From Ktedonobacter sp. SOSP1-85 (GTDB lineage: Bacteria > Chloroflexota > Ktedonobacteria > Ktedonobacterales > Ktedonobacteraceae): 64,000 nt of DNA. How positions within the stretch are numbered: the stretch's first letter is position 1; every line of letters starts with the position of its first letter. Below, in pieces: positions 17,994 to 26,813 of this stretch. Under the pieces are notes generated by a model. The model was not told where the DNA came from and ran no database searches. It worked only from the letters and a program-made list of their open reading frames with translations. The position numbers and the translations under genes are program-made. The stretch covers positions 6,425,501 to 6,489,500 of the forward strand of contig NZ_BNJI01000001.1 of NCBI RefSeq assembly GCF_016587415.1, given 5' to 3'.

Positions 17994-19202
17994 ATGCAAC
18001 TGGTTGAGCGCCATCTCATTCACCCAACCGATCCTCGCTATGCGGCCATAGATGCTGCTTCCTTTGCGTCCAAAAACCTGTACAATTTGGCGAACTACCA
18101 CATGCGCCAATCCTTCATCAAGAAAGGCAAGTACCTGGGCTATGCCGAGGTCTATCACCTGGTGAAGGACACCGATGCCTACCAAGCCTTGCCGCGTAAA
18201 GTGAGCAATGATGTCCTTCGACTTCTTGACAAGAACTGGAAGGCGTTTCGTAAAGGGCTTGAAGCGTGGTTTGAAGACCCCTCAAAGTTTCAAGGTCGTC
18301 CCAAACTACCAAAATACAAAGACAAGCAAAAGGGACGCAATATCCTCGTTTACGATCTGCAAGCCATCTCAAAAAAAGCCCTCAAAAAAGGGAGTATTGC
18401 TCCATCGCAACTGGGAATTGAGATTCCGACCAAGCAGACCCGCATCAACATCAAACAAGCTCGTATCATCCCTCGTCGCGGGTTCTATGTGGTAGAAGTG
18501 GTCTACGAGCAAGAACCCAAACAGGCAGCCGTTGATCCCTTGCTCGTCGCTGGTATTGACATTGGGGTGAACAACTTAGCAACGCTAACTTCAAACAAAG
18601 CAGGCTTTGCGCCTCTGCTGGTTAACGGGCGTCCGCTCAAGAGCATCAACCAATGGTACAACAAAGAACGTGCAAGGTTCCAAAGCCATCTCAACAAACA
18701 CAAGCGCTACACCTCCACTCGCTTAGAACGCCTCACCAACAAGCGCACACGCAAAATTGACCACTACTTGCATACCCAGAGCCATCGCGTCATCGAACAT
18801 CTGGTTGAAGAAGGGATCGGGACGCTCGTCATCGGGAAGAATGCCAACTGGAAGCAAGAGGCCAATCTGGGCAAGCGTACCAACCAGCAGTTTGTGCAAA
18901 TCCCTTTCGCTCGCTTCATTGACATGCTCCGCTATAAAGCGGAGCTGGTGGGGATACGTGTCATCCTCCAAGAGGAAAGCCACACGAGCAAATGCAGCTT
19001 TCTTGATCTTGAGCCAATTTGCCATCATGAGCGCTATGTGGGCAAGCGGATCAAACGTGGCTTGTTTTGTGCCAGCACTGGCAGGCGTCTCAATGCCGAT
19101 GTGAATGGCAGCCTCAACATTATCCGAAAAGCAATCCCCAACTCCTTCGGGCAGGGGATAGAGGGCGTGGCAGTCCGTCCAGTGGGTGCTCCCACATACT
19201 GA
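17994..19202 (+). CDS. tnpB: IS607 TnpB with rearranged catalytic site
   Basis: 402 residues. The first RuvC Asp is D189 (GIDIGVNN) and the third is D369 (NADVNG). Where most TnpBs have a Glu (xxIED), this protein reads LVIGKNANWKQ with G281. A Glu pair occurs instead at E327/E328 (LQEESHTSK), matching the alternative Glu position described for some TnpBs and for eukaryotic Fanzor proteins. The usual four-Cys ribbon is also reduced to C334, C343 and C359. The conserved family blocks (LGKRTNQQFVQIPF, KRIKRGLFC) are intact, so it is probably active. Confidence 0.94.
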   Translation: MQLVERHLIHPTDPRYAAIDAASFASKNLYNLANYHMRQSFIKKGKYLGYAEVYHLVKDTDAYQALPRKVSNDVLRLLDKNWKAFRKGLEAWFEDPSKFQGRPKLPKYKDKQKGRNILVYDLQAISKKALKKGSIAPSQLGIEIPTKQTRINIKQARIIPRRGFYVVEVVYEQEPKQAAVDPLLVAGIDIGVNNLATLTSNKAGFAPLLVNGRPLKSINQWYNKERARFQSHLNKHKRYTSTRLERLTNKRTRKIDHYLHTQSHRVIEHLVEEGIGTLVIGKNANWKQEANLGKRTNQQFVQIPFARFIDMLRYKAELVGIRVILQEESHTSKCSFLDLEPICHHERYVGKRIKRGLFCASTGRRLNADVNGSLNIIRKAIPNSFGQGIEGVAVRPVGAPTY

Positions 19203-19222
19203 GCAATGCTTGTCATTGTTTA

Positions 19223-19432
19223 GGTGAACTGTTTGGTATCTATCCATTAATGCTTCCCGCCACCAATGCATCCTATAGCTTGACAACTCACAATGCCTCG
19301 GCTTCGGCCTATGGTCAGTCGATGGGTCTGGCCTGGTGGATATTCGGTCTGCTTCTGGCGATCATCTACTTTGTCGTGATCTATCGCCTTTTCTGGGGAA
19401 AGGTCAGCATCGCTAACCGTGCCAGGGAGTGA
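19223..19432 (+). pseudogene. cydB: C-terminal remnant of cytochrome bd oxidase subunit II (CydB)
   Basis: About 69 residues with no start: GIYPLMLPATNASYSLTTHNASAS, a membrane helix, then YRLFWGKV. This matches the end of CydB, including the conserved YPLxLP and LTxxNA blocks. The 5' part was lost at the IS607 right end, and no cydA or other cydB sequence is nearby. Not functional. Confidence 0.75.
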
Positions 19433-19508
19433 GAAGCAGGTTGGCGCGGATTGGGTAGAAGTGAGCATGACCCGGTTTGGCGGATCTTCCGCAACTTCCG
19501 TGCTCCTG

Positions 19509-19968
19509 CTAAGCAGCGAGCAAAAACCGCTGACGTAGCAACTCAAAACTTCCGTGGCCATACATACTGCGTTTGGTATACTTGAGTTTGTTGATTTGCC
19601 CTTCAACAGGTCCATATCCTTGAATGAACCGTTTTTCCAGATAGAGAATGTAAGGATCGAGCAGGCTCTTGGTTCGTAAAACAGTGGCGCGCTCAGGAAA
19701 AGCCCCTGCATAGATCCGCATTGCGTACCGTCGTACGGCTCATTCGCAGACAGCGAAAGCAGCGAACATGTAAACGCAAGCAAACAGCTTGTCCACTCAC
19801 TGGCAGATCAGCAGGGCGACGCATGTAGTAGCTATGGAGCCGATGTGACTCTTGCCCACAGGTGGGGCAGAATGCAGTTGAGCCAGTAGTACGAGCCGTC
19901 ACAGTGAGCACAGCCTCGTTGTTGCAGATCTCCTGCACCTCAAATCCTGGTAAAGAAAAAGGAAGCAA
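19509..19968 (-). pseudogene. ISL3 family transposase remnant, internally deleted
   Basis: The N-terminal zinc-binding part (FCPTCGQESHRLHSYYMRRPADLPVSGQAV, 19968-19700) is joined almost directly to a C-terminal part (RFIQGYGPVEGQINKLKYTKRSMYGHGSFELLRQRF, 19721-19509) in another frame. The whole DDE core is missing. Full ISL3 transposases are around 400-500 residues. This is a dead relic. Confidence 0.82.
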
Positions 19969-19977
19969 AAAGAAAAA

Positions 19978-20011
19978 GAAGGAAGGCTAGCCCATGGGCT
20001 AACCTTCCTTC
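19978..20011 (-). terminator. Strong bidirectional terminator hairpin after the RRM gene
   Basis: A perfect inverted repeat with arms GAAGGAAGG and TAGCCC around a CATGGG-type centre. On the minus strand it is followed by a T-rich run (complement of AAAAAGAAAAAG). It ends the transcript of the RNA-binding protein. Confidence 0.85.
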
Positions 20012-20065
20012 TTTTGTGGCCTCAACGTTTTTTTCTGAACGTTTCACGCTCTCTGATGGTGGAAC

Positions 20066-20380
20066 TTAGTAGCGTCCGCTCCGATAGCCCGTGTCTGAAT
20101 ACCGTTCTCTTCCCTGGAATCCTCTGCTTCCTGCCGCCTGGCGCTCACGCGCCTCATTGACGGTGATCGTCCGATTTCCTAGAAGGGTTCCGTTCAGTCG
20201 CTCAATGGCGGACTGTGCTTCTTGATCGGTACTCATTTCGACAAAGCCAAACCCTTTGCTTCGCCCTGTCTCACGATCCGTGATGACCGAAGCCTGAGTG
20301 ACCTGTCCGACCTGCGCAAAAAGATCACCAAGATCTTGCTCGGTCATTTGATAAGGGAGACCCCCTACATATAGTCTCAT
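20066..20380 (-). CDS. RNA-binding protein with one RRM domain
   Basis: 104 residues: a single RNA recognition motif, RNP2 LYVGGL at residues 3-8 and RNP1 KGFGFVEM at about 43-50. A short Arg/Gly/Tyr-rich tail (GFQGRERYSDTGYRSGRY) follows. Bacterial proteins of this form (cyanobacterial Rbp type) bind RNA and are often cold-induced. AGGAGTAGATACAC precedes the ATG. The 5' region of about 290 nt without a gene could hold a regulatory leader. Confidence 0.95.
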   Translation of the reverse strand: MRLYVGGLPYQMTEQDLGDLFAQVGQVTQASVITDRETGRSKGFGFVEMSTDQEAQSAIERLNGTLLGNRTITVNEARERQAAGSRGFQGRERYSDTGYRSGRY

Positions 20381-20673
20381 GTGTATCTACTCCTGTGTGA
20401 ACATCTCTCTATCCATTGATGCTCGGAGAAACCATTTCCCACAGAAGCGATCCAATATCTTTGTGATGCCATACATGTATAGAAACAGGTTTGGCGAGCA
20501 ACTTATTCCCTCGTCTTCAAATTCAAAGTGGCTTCAGAAAGACCTTGAGCTTGTCCCGTTTTCAGAGCATGCATGAAACGTCATGCGCTGCGCCAGCAGC
20601 GCACCACTCCGCATGAAAATTACTAACGAGCTTTCTTGCGGTGTTTCAGAATATACTGTTGCTAAATTACGCA

Positions 20674-20994
20674 TCACGCTGGGGAAGTCTGGAGCTCAGC
20701 AAAGCGCGAGAGTCGGGTCTTCGCCTGTGGAATGCCAGCTTGCCAAGCGTCAAAGCGGACCAGGTTAATAGCGCACGCCGTCAAAATGTGTTGGAGATGT
20801 GTTTTTGCTTCGCTGATGTAGCGAGAGCGACGCAATCCGAAGCCGCGCGTTCCCTGTGAAATGGTTCCCTCGATACCAGCCCTGCGTTCAAAGCGCTTCT
20901 TCCATTCCGGGGTTGTTTGCAAGCGGCGAATCCGCTGCAATATTTGATGGTCGGTCTGGATGCGTAAGGTTACGTAATTGCCTTTGCGCGACAT
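20674..20994 (-). pseudogene. C-terminal remnant of an IS1182/DDE-type transposase
   Basis: Encodes TPEWKKRFERRAGIEGTISQ and GTRGFGLRRSRYISEAKTHL followed by QHILTACAINLVR. This is the conserved end of IS1182-like transposases: the third acidic residue of the DDE triad sits in the AGIEG motif. The N-terminal three quarters are absent. Not functional. Confidence 0.75.
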
Positions 20995-21049
20995 GCTTAC
21001 AATGATCCCAGATTGCTCTAACCTCAGACGATAGGCTCATATAATAATT

Positions 21050-21327
21050 TGGTAGCAGCGGGAGAGCCTCAGTATTGGCTAGTGGCCTGTGAAAAGCAGT
21101 GACCTCCTTCACAAGACGGCTCCCCGTCCGCCAGGGCCTCAAGGGTCTATGAGGCTTGTTGCAACAGCCTGCGGTGACGTGAAAGGCAACCGCTAGAGTC
21201 AGATTGCCTATCCAAGATGAGCTGACGCTCGCTCTGGTTGGTCGGGATTCTCGCTTGCTGATCGCGGTGAAAGGATGCACCGGATGGCAGACCCAGGGAG
21301 GGGAAGCGAAGAAAAACCAGGTGTGCG
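21050..21327 (+). ncRNA. Candidate bridge RNA region upstream of the IS110 transposase
   Basis: IS110-group elements encode a bridge RNA in the non-coding end before the transposase gene; it pairs with donor and target DNA to direct recombination. This 280-nt stretch has no gene of its own and contains several short complementary segments (for example GACGGC...GCCGTC-like pairs around 21110-21140). The exact ends and loops were not resolved by eye. Confidence 0.4.
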
Positions 21328-22578
21328 ATGGAGACGACCCCAACTGCCTCCTTCGTCGAGGGGGCTGAGATCACATACGTCTGTGGGATTGATATCGGAA
21401 GCCAATCCTGTTCGGGGTGTATTACCCGACCCAACAAAAGCGTCGTGGTCAAGCCGACCACTTTTGCCAATGCGAGAGAAGGCTGGAACAGATGGGAGGA
21501 GAGGCTGAGCAGTTTGGATGCCGCTCCCAGCCAGATCGTGATCGGCATGGAGGCGACCTCCCGCTATCATGAAAACCTGTACCACGAACTCGAGCAGCGA
21601 GGCTATCAGATGCGCTTGTTGCATCCAGGGCAAATGCATCATTTTCACCAGCAACGAGGGTTACGTGCGAAGACCGATCGCTTGGATGCAATGACTATTG
21701 CCCGTGCTCTGTTGAGTGGCGAAGCGCGCGTCGGCTATATCCCTGGCGAGCAAGTCGCCACCTATCGGGAACTTGTGCGCCTGCATACCCAGTTGAGCGA
21801 AGAGGCGGCCCGTTACGAGAATCAAATCCAGGCATTGGTGGTCGTGTTGTTCCCTGAGTTCACCCAGGTCTTTGCTGATCCCTGTGGACAGACAGCCCTG
21901 GCGGTGCTTCAAGCCTATCCACATGCCCAGGCCGTGGCCGAGGCGGGCCCAGAAGCGGTGTACCAGGTGCTGCGAGCGGTTCCCGCACCTCATTTTGGGC
22001 ATCCCACCGCACACCAATTGATGGCCCTGGCCAAAGAGTCGGTAAGTAGTGGTCGCGTCTTGAGTGGTCGGGGCAGGAGCCTACAGATCTTGTGCGATCA
22101 ACTGCAACACACGCAAGCCAATCTGAGCCGACTCGAACAGGAACTGGAGGAGCTCATTACCACCGATCCAGGAACCAGAGGGCTCCAGCAGATGCCGGAA
22201 TTGGGCCCCAAAACGATTGCGGTGTTACGGGCGGAACTGGGGGAGGTGGATCGCTTTGCCTGCACGGATCAAGCCGTCGCTTACGCGGGCATGGATATCA
22301 AGATCAAGGAGAGTGGCCTATGGAAAGGCAAGGCCAAGCTCTCGAAGCGAGGTAGTGGATTGTTGCGTCAGATGCTTTACTTAGCCGCTCTCCGCAGCAT
22401 TTCCCTGCAAGGCTCTGCCTTTGGTGCGTATTACCAGCATCTGGTTGCGCGTGGGCTCGAGAAGATGTCCGCGCTCATGGCAGTCATGCGCAAAATGGTG
22501 GTTGTGGCAACCCATCTGATGCAAACGGGGGAGGACTACGATCCTGGCAAAGTCTGGGTGGAGGCTACGAGCTCGTAG
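21328..22578 (+). CDS. IS110 family transposase (DEDD recombinase)
   Basis: 416 residues, full length. The N-terminal RuvC-like DEDD domain has D22 in GIDIGSQ, E75 in GMEATSRYH and D117/D120 in AKTDRLDA. The C-terminal Transposase_20 domain includes MPELGPKTIAVLRAELG, AVAYAGMDIKIKESG and KRGSGLLRQMLYLAAL; the family's catalytic Ser lies in this part (RGSG). The enzyme recombines DNA guided by a bridge RNA. The frame is intact. The stop codon sits inside a 36-bp perfect palindrome. Confidence 0.95.
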   Translation: METTPTASFVEGAEITYVCGIDIGSQSCSGCITRPNKSVVVKPTTFANAREGWNRWEERLSSLDAAPSQIVIGMEATSRYHENLYHELEQRGYQMRLLHPGQMHHFHQQRGLRAKTDRLDAMTIARALLSGEARVGYIPGEQVATYRELVRLHTQLSEEAARYENQIQALVVVLFPEFTQVFADPCGQTALAVLQAYPHAQAVAEAGPEAVYQVLRAVPAPHFGHPTAHQLMALAKESVSSGRVLSGRGRSLQILCDQLQHTQANLSRLEQELEELITTDPGTRGLQQMPELGPKTIAVLRAELGEVDRFACTDQAVAYAGMDIKIKESGLWKGKAKLSKRGSGLLRQMLYLAALRSISLQGSAFGAYYQHLVARGLEKMSALMAVMRKMVVVATHLMQTGEDYDPGKVWVEATSS

Positions 22579-22589
22579 CCTCCACCCAG
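22554..22589. repeat. Perfect 36-bp palindrome covering the IS110 stop codon
   Basis: The two 18-nt halves (22554-22571 and 22572-22589) are exact reverse complements, beginning CTGGGTGGAGGCTACGAG. The TAG stop of the transposase (22576-22578) is in the second half. It may act as a factor-dependent terminator, mRNA stabiliser, or recombinase-related site. Confidence 0.9.
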
Positions 22590-22711
22590 CTTGGGATCAC
22601 GCTCAGGTTGGCTGCTCAGGTTGGCTGCGCTGTCCAGGGCAGCTGAGAGGGGACTTGGTGTCTTTCCGAGCTCAGCTTACCACAGGGAACTGACCAGAGG
22701 ATTGACAAATC

Positions 22712-23056
22712 TTATGGCTTCTTGTGAAGTGTATTGGCAGCTCTGGTGGTGATCACACGATGCCGTTTGTGCCTGGCACTTATTCCTGCCTCACTCATGA
22801 GTCGAGCCACCCGTTTGCGAGAGATTCTTCGCCCCTGATCCTTCAATTCCACACGGATGCGTGGACTTCCGTATCTGCCTCGGTGTGTGACAAAGACCTG
22901 CTGAATCTCTTGAATAAGCTGAGCAGCTTCTCGCCGGCGTTGACAGGTGGGACGCTTGCGCCAGGCATAAAAGCCACTTTCCGAGACCTCAAGCACTCGG
23001 CATATGACGGCCACGGGAAACTCCTGTTTGTTTTGTTCGATAAACTGATATTTCAT
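22712..23056 (-). pseudogene. IS3 family OrfB, truncated
   Basis: 114 residues starting at an ATGA overlap with orfA: the N-terminal HTH_21 region (VICRVLEVSESGFYAWRKRP, HRGRYGSPRIRVELKDQG, RISRKRVARLMSEAGI). The frame stops just where the DDE integrase core should begin. IS3 OrfB is normally near 280 residues, so the catalytic part has been deleted, perhaps during insertion of the neighbouring IS110. Confidence 0.88.
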
Positions 23057-23349
23057 TTGGATTCCCGTGAAAAGATGCTCACTGCTTTTTTTAAGATATC
23101 ATGCTCTTGTTGGACTCTTTCGAGTTCACGTTTGAGGCGGCGATTTTCTTCTTCAAGCGCGGTTTGGTGCCCTTTGCCTGGAAATGCATCTTTCTCATGC
23201 TCCGCCAATTCCTTGCGCCATCCATGAATGGCCGAATCGGAGATACCCAGCTCGCGGGCAATCTGTGCAATCGGCTTCCCTGATGTTTGCGCAAGTCGTA
23301 CTGCTTCCTCTTTGAATTCTTTGGTGTAGACCTTTTGGAGCTTTCCCAT
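23053..23349 (-). CDS. IS3 family OrfA (helix-turn-helix subunit)
   Basis: 98 residues: a Transposase_8 (HTH) domain (YTKEFKEEAVRLAQTSGKPIAQIARELGI) followed by a leucine-zipper-like coiled coil (ALEEENRRLKRELERVQQEHDILKKAV). In IS3 elements OrfA pairs with OrfB by frameshifting; here OrfB is truncated, so the element is not autonomous. An IS3-type end (TTGACCCAATTTGATGG on the minus strand) lies at about 23400-23425. Confidence 0.93.
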   Translation of the reverse strand: MGKLQKVYTKEFKEEAVRLAQTSGKPIAQIARELGISDSAIHGWRKELAEHEKDAFPGKGHQTALEEENRRLKRELERVQQEHDILKKAVSIFSRESK

Positions 23350-23425
23350 TTGATGGGCTCCTTTCTGATCTGCTTCGAGTATATCTCAGCTTTAGGGACT
23401 CCATCAAATTGGGTCAATCTCAATA

Positions 23426-23786
23426 ATCCCACTTGTAACGAAATGTTCGTTCGTTCTGACTTTTTCGTTCCGAGTTAGAGCACAGGGAAAGTGCATCGAG
23501 AGAGACCGCGTAAAGAGCCCTTTGACTGCTTCATGCAAGGCTGCCTCGGTGAAGCCATAAGCTTTGCGCAAGGCGGAGAAGGCGGTGGCTCGCTCGGCCT
23601 TGTGCGAGCGAGGAAGGGCACGGGCAGCGTGCCAGGCGGGATCGGCCCGCATGCGGCGCAGGCGCCTTTGCCCTAAGGAGAGGATGGCGTTGTAGAGCTG
23701 GCGAGCGGCTTCCAGGTGGGCGGCTTGCCCCGCATCGACGATCTGAGGTAGTTCGAGCAGGAAGGTGGGAGTCGCAGGCCGTTTCT
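23426..23786 (-). pseudogene. N-terminal TnpB-like remnant interrupted by IS3
   Basis: Minus-strand reading TFLLELPQIVDAGQAAHLEA, then ARQLYNAILSLGQRRLRRMR, then KAYGFTEAALHEAVKGLF. This is typical of the N-terminus of one TnpB subgroup that begins with a ligand-like RQLYNAxL block. It loses homology at the IS3 end (about 23425), and the RuvC part is gone. Confidence 0.6.
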
Positions 23787-24353
23787 CCTGCTATTTGTTC
23801 TGTGTGTGCTGTCCCTGTCTTCTCCTGGACACCTACGCTCCTCCTTCACATGTGCGCTCGTGATCAATAAACGTGCTCCAATTGTACCAGAGAGGGAAGA
23901 AGAACGCTAGTTCTAGAAACATGCTTGTTCCGGTTCTTTTCTCGTATGCGAGTGTGGCGATTCATCCCCGACATCAATGGCTGGGGCTTTCTCGCCACGT
24001 TTTCTGTAAATTCTTGATCTGCTGAGTCATTTTGCGCTCCTTGTCTCATTTGGGACAAATCTTCCCGATTGAACCTTGTTTTCGTCTATCCACCCGACTA
24101 CACTTGGGATCAGACAGTAACATCCATTTGAGAGAGTATGTCTCAACTCAATCGACTTGTCAACATTCCGATCTGATCCATCGATGATAGGCCAGGAAGA
24201 GTAGGAAGTGATGAGGCATCGGTGTCTTTCCTTCGCCATGCATAACAGAAGATGGACAACAGACGAGCACGCACATCACGCGAGGATGAGAGCCTTGTTG
24301 TCAACACACTCTCTTCTCAAAAGAGAGAATATCTTGAGAAAGGAGCACGATCT
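23787..24353. other. Non-coding stretch
   Basis: No convincing gene on either strand; only short frames without family features. The 3' part should contain the promoter of the methyltransferase at 24354. Confidence 0.5.
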
Positions 24354-25043
24354 ATGCATTCGTTCACACATCACCGCCACAGCTCTGGAGGCGAGACACC
24401 AGCGAAAGAAACAAAAGGGCTGGTCGTTAACTCCGGTTGGTGTTACGACCTGGGAGAATGGTTCCACGATACCTTTTCGTTCCATGGGACGTTTCGCACG
24501 CTCAGGCAGAGAACGATCAACCTGGCCTACTTGCAACCTGGAGAGACGGTGCTGGATGTGGGCTGTGGCACGGGAACGCTGGCGCTGGAAGCGGCACGTC
24601 GCGTGGGCAGTACGGGCCGCGTCGCAGGCGTTGATCCAGGGACACAGCAAATTACCCGTGCTCGCGCAAAAGCGGCTCGGCGCAATATCTCGGTCGAATT
24701 CCAGGTCGGGGTGATTGAGCAGCTCCCCTTCCCCGATCAGACCTTTGATGTGGTGTTCTCGACCTTGATGATGCATCATTTACCGGCTCCCCTCAAACGC
24801 CAGGGACTTGCGGAAATCGCTCGTGCGCTCAAACCTGGGGGACGACTGGTTATCGCTGACTTCAAGCACAAGCAGGAACGAGCTGGCTTGTCTGCGCGCT
24901 TTCATGCCGGAGGGAGCCGCACCCAAGAGCTGGAGGACCTCCTCAAGGAAGCTGGTTTCGACCGGGTGGGAACGGAGGAACTGCGCCCTCCCCGATTCTC
25001 TGCTTTTCCAGGAGCCAGCATCGTTCGTGCATACAAATGCTGA
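24354..25043 (+). CDS. Class I SAM-dependent methyltransferase (UbiE-like)
   Basis: 229 residues from the ATG behind AAGGAG. Motif I is VLDVGCGTGTLALEAARRVG (about 65-84), followed by the acidic post-I GVDPGTQQI and the motif II/III region FDVVFSTLMMHHLP and LKPGGRLVIADFKH. These are class I methyltransferase hallmarks. The closest families are menaquinone/ubiquinone-type and small-molecule methyltransferases; the substrate is unknown. It heads a same-strand run of membrane proteins, a hydrolase and a P450. Confidence 0.92.
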   Translation: MHSFTHHRHSSGGETPAKETKGLVVNSGWCYDLGEWFHDTFSFHGTFRTLRQRTINLAYLQPGETVLDVGCGTGTLALEAARRVGSTGRVAGVDPGTQQITRARAKAARRNISVEFQVGVIEQLPFPDQTFDVVFSTLMMHHLPAPLKRQGLAEIARALKPGGRLVIADFKHKQERAGLSARFHAGGSRTQELEDLLKEAGFDRVGTEELRPPRFSAFPGASIVRAYKC

Positions 25044-25145
25044 GATACATACATCTACACGTGGGGCCGTGTCCAGGCATCGGTCGCGGCGCCCGCGAGC
25101 TTAGTAAAAACACCAATCATGAACACACAAAAGGAGTATTTTTCA

Positions 25146-25250
25146 ATGAGAAAAGCCATATTCCAGGGCGCGCGCGATGCAAATGTGCCCCTGGCTGATC
25201 CGTTTGCCTATCAGGGCTGTGGGCTACGCGAGAGAAGGAGGCTGCGATGA
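25146..25250 (+). CDS. Small leader-like ORF overlapping the DUF998 gene
   Basis: 34 codons with a strong ribosome site (AAAGGAG upstream). Its stop overlaps the next gene's start as ATGA, a sign of translational coupling. No family recognised; it may be a truncated gene remnant or a leader peptide. Confidence 0.3.
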   Translation: MRKAIFQGARDANVPLADPFAYQGCGLRERRRLR

Positions 25251-26194
25251 GCAAGCAGTATAACGCTGCACCGGAGGTTCCGAAAGGCGCGGGGGCGCAG
25301 CCTGGCCAGAGTCTCGCCCCGAAGACATTCATGCTACAAAGAGTGCTGGCCGCTGCGGGGATCTGCGCCCCGATCCTGTTCGCGATTGGCTTCGTGATGC
25401 AGGGCTTCCTCCGCGCCGATCTGCGCCTGGGGTACAACCCGATCGCGCAGGAGGTCAGCGACCTGACGGCTGGTCCCTTTGGGTGGGTGCAGCAGGTGAA
25501 CTTCATAGTGTTCGGGCTCCTGATTATCGCGTTTGCGGTGGGGTTGAGCCGAGGGGTGCGTGCGGCGGCATCCTGGATGGTAGGCCCGGCACTCGTCGGC
25601 TGGAACGGGATAGAGCTGATGATAGCCGGCTTCTTCCCCAGGAGCGAAAACGCCGCAGGGCACATCTATGATCCGCTCGGAGTACATATGATGAATGGCA
25701 TGATCTTCTTCCTGAACATCGGGATCGTGCTCGTCGTGTTGTCGCTACGGTTTGCGCGTGATGAGAGATGGAGCGGCCTTGCCCTCTACACAAGGGTTTC
25801 GGGCATCGCATTGTTCGTGATGTCTGTGCTCAATGGATATTTCGCGGAGGCGGTAGGAGACCCGTTACACCCCTGGTTGGGCCTGTTCCAGCGGATGATC
25901 CTTGCTGTGTGGTTCTTATGCCTCCTCATTCTTGCGCTCCGATTATGGCGCGTAGGGAGGCGCGATGTGGACACGCACCTGGTCGCCCCGTCAGCGGCGC
26001 TCTCCTCCAGCATGAGATCCGATCAGGCCGCGACTACCGGGATACCACGTTGGGTGATCGTGTTTGGGATCATTACCCTTCTCCTCCTTCTGACGGTTGT
26101 GCTCATAGAGATCACCACCAACGGTATGGGTGGGATGCAAATGTCGATCCCCAGGTACCTCTCGACCATCGCATATAGGGGGGAAACGCTATGA
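25247..26194 (+). CDS. DUF998 family membrane protein
   Basis: 315 residues with about eight hydrophobic segments. It shows the DUF998 pattern: GYNPIAQEVSDLTAGPFGWVQ after the first helix, a GLSRGVR loop, and FPRSENAAGHIYDPLGVHMMNG. The function is unknown in the family. GAAGGAGG lies before the ATG. Its last bases overlap the next gene (ATGA), so the two are translationally coupled. Confidence 0.85.
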   Translation: MSKQYNAAPEVPKGAGAQPGQSLAPKTFMLQRVLAAAGICAPILFAIGFVMQGFLRADLRLGYNPIAQEVSDLTAGPFGWVQQVNFIVFGLLIIAFAVGLSRGVRAAASWMVGPALVGWNGIELMIAGFFPRSENAAGHIYDPLGVHMMNGMIFFLNIGIVLVVLSLRFARDERWSGLALYTRVSGIALFVMSVLNGYFAEAVGDPLHPWLGLFQRMILAVWFLCLLILALRLWRVGRRDVDTHLVAPSAALSSSMRSDQAATTGIPRWVIVFGIITLLLLLTVVLIEITTNGMGGMQMSIPRYLSTIAYRGETL

Positions 26195-26796
26195 TCATGA
26201 AACCCGGCCTACGCAAGACCGCGCTCACCGCGCATGTCATGTTCTCGGTTGGCTGGTTTGGTGTGGTCGTTGTCTTCCTGATACTCTCCCTGGTCGGGAT
26301 GACTAGCCAGGACCCCCAGTTGGTACGAGCCGCCTACCTTGCGATGGAGTTGACTGCCTGGTTCGCCATCGTTCCGTCCGCCTTCCTATCGGGGCTAACG
26401 GGGGTGATCTCGTCACTGGGCACGAAGTGGGGTTTGTTCCGCCACTATTGGGTCCTGCTGAAACTGCTGATCACCATCGGTGCCACCTTCCTCTTGATGG
26501 TCCACACGCAGGTGGTTGATCTACTGGCGAGCATCGCGGCAAAGACGGGTGTCCTAGATGCCTATCCTAGTGGGATGCAGATCAAAATGATAGACACTTC
26601 TAGCGGTACTCTGGTGGTGTTAATCATGCTCACAGGGCTGGCGGTATACAAGCCACGAGGCCTGACCCCTTATGGGCAACGGAAGCAGGATGAACAGGGG
26701 AAAGGGATCACCACAGAAGAGATCCCAACGAACCAGGTACAGGAAACGGCGCAAGAACGCGCAGGCAGCCTTGTTCGTGCAACAATCTCGCAGTAA
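26191..26796 (+). CDS. Membrane protein of unknown function (DUF2269-like)
   Basis: 201 residues with four clear membrane helices (HVMFSVGWFGVVVVFLIL; WFAIVPSAFLSGLTGVI; YWVLLKLLITIGATFLLM; TLVVLIMLTGLAVY) and a charged C-terminal tail. The histidine and layout resemble DUF2269/heme-binding-like small membrane proteins, but the match is not certain. Overlaps the DUF998 gene by 4 nt. Confidence 0.75.
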   Translation: MIMKPGLRKTALTAHVMFSVGWFGVVVVFLILSLVGMTSQDPQLVRAAYLAMELTAWFAIVPSAFLSGLTGVISSLGTKWGLFRHYWVLLKLLITIGATFLLMVHTQVVDLLASIAAKTGVLDAYPSGMQIKMIDTSSGTLVVLIMLTGLAVYKPRGLTPYGQRKQDEQGKGITTEEIPTNQVQETAQERAGSLVRATISQ

Positions 26797-26813
26797 GTAA
26801 GAAAGGAAAGCAG

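Larger units (their letters stand above)
17413..19222 (+). mobile_element. IS607-family element (tnpA + tnpB)
   Basis: Contains a complete serine recombinase gene and a complete tnpB gene in the order and spacing typical of IS607. IS607 elements lack terminal inverted repeats, so the ends are approximate. A small hairpin (GTGGG/CCCAC, 19182-19195) near the 3' end of tnpB is a likely part of the guide RNA. The right flank enters a cydB remnant at about 19223; the left end lies somewhere in 17362-17412. Confidence 0.75.
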
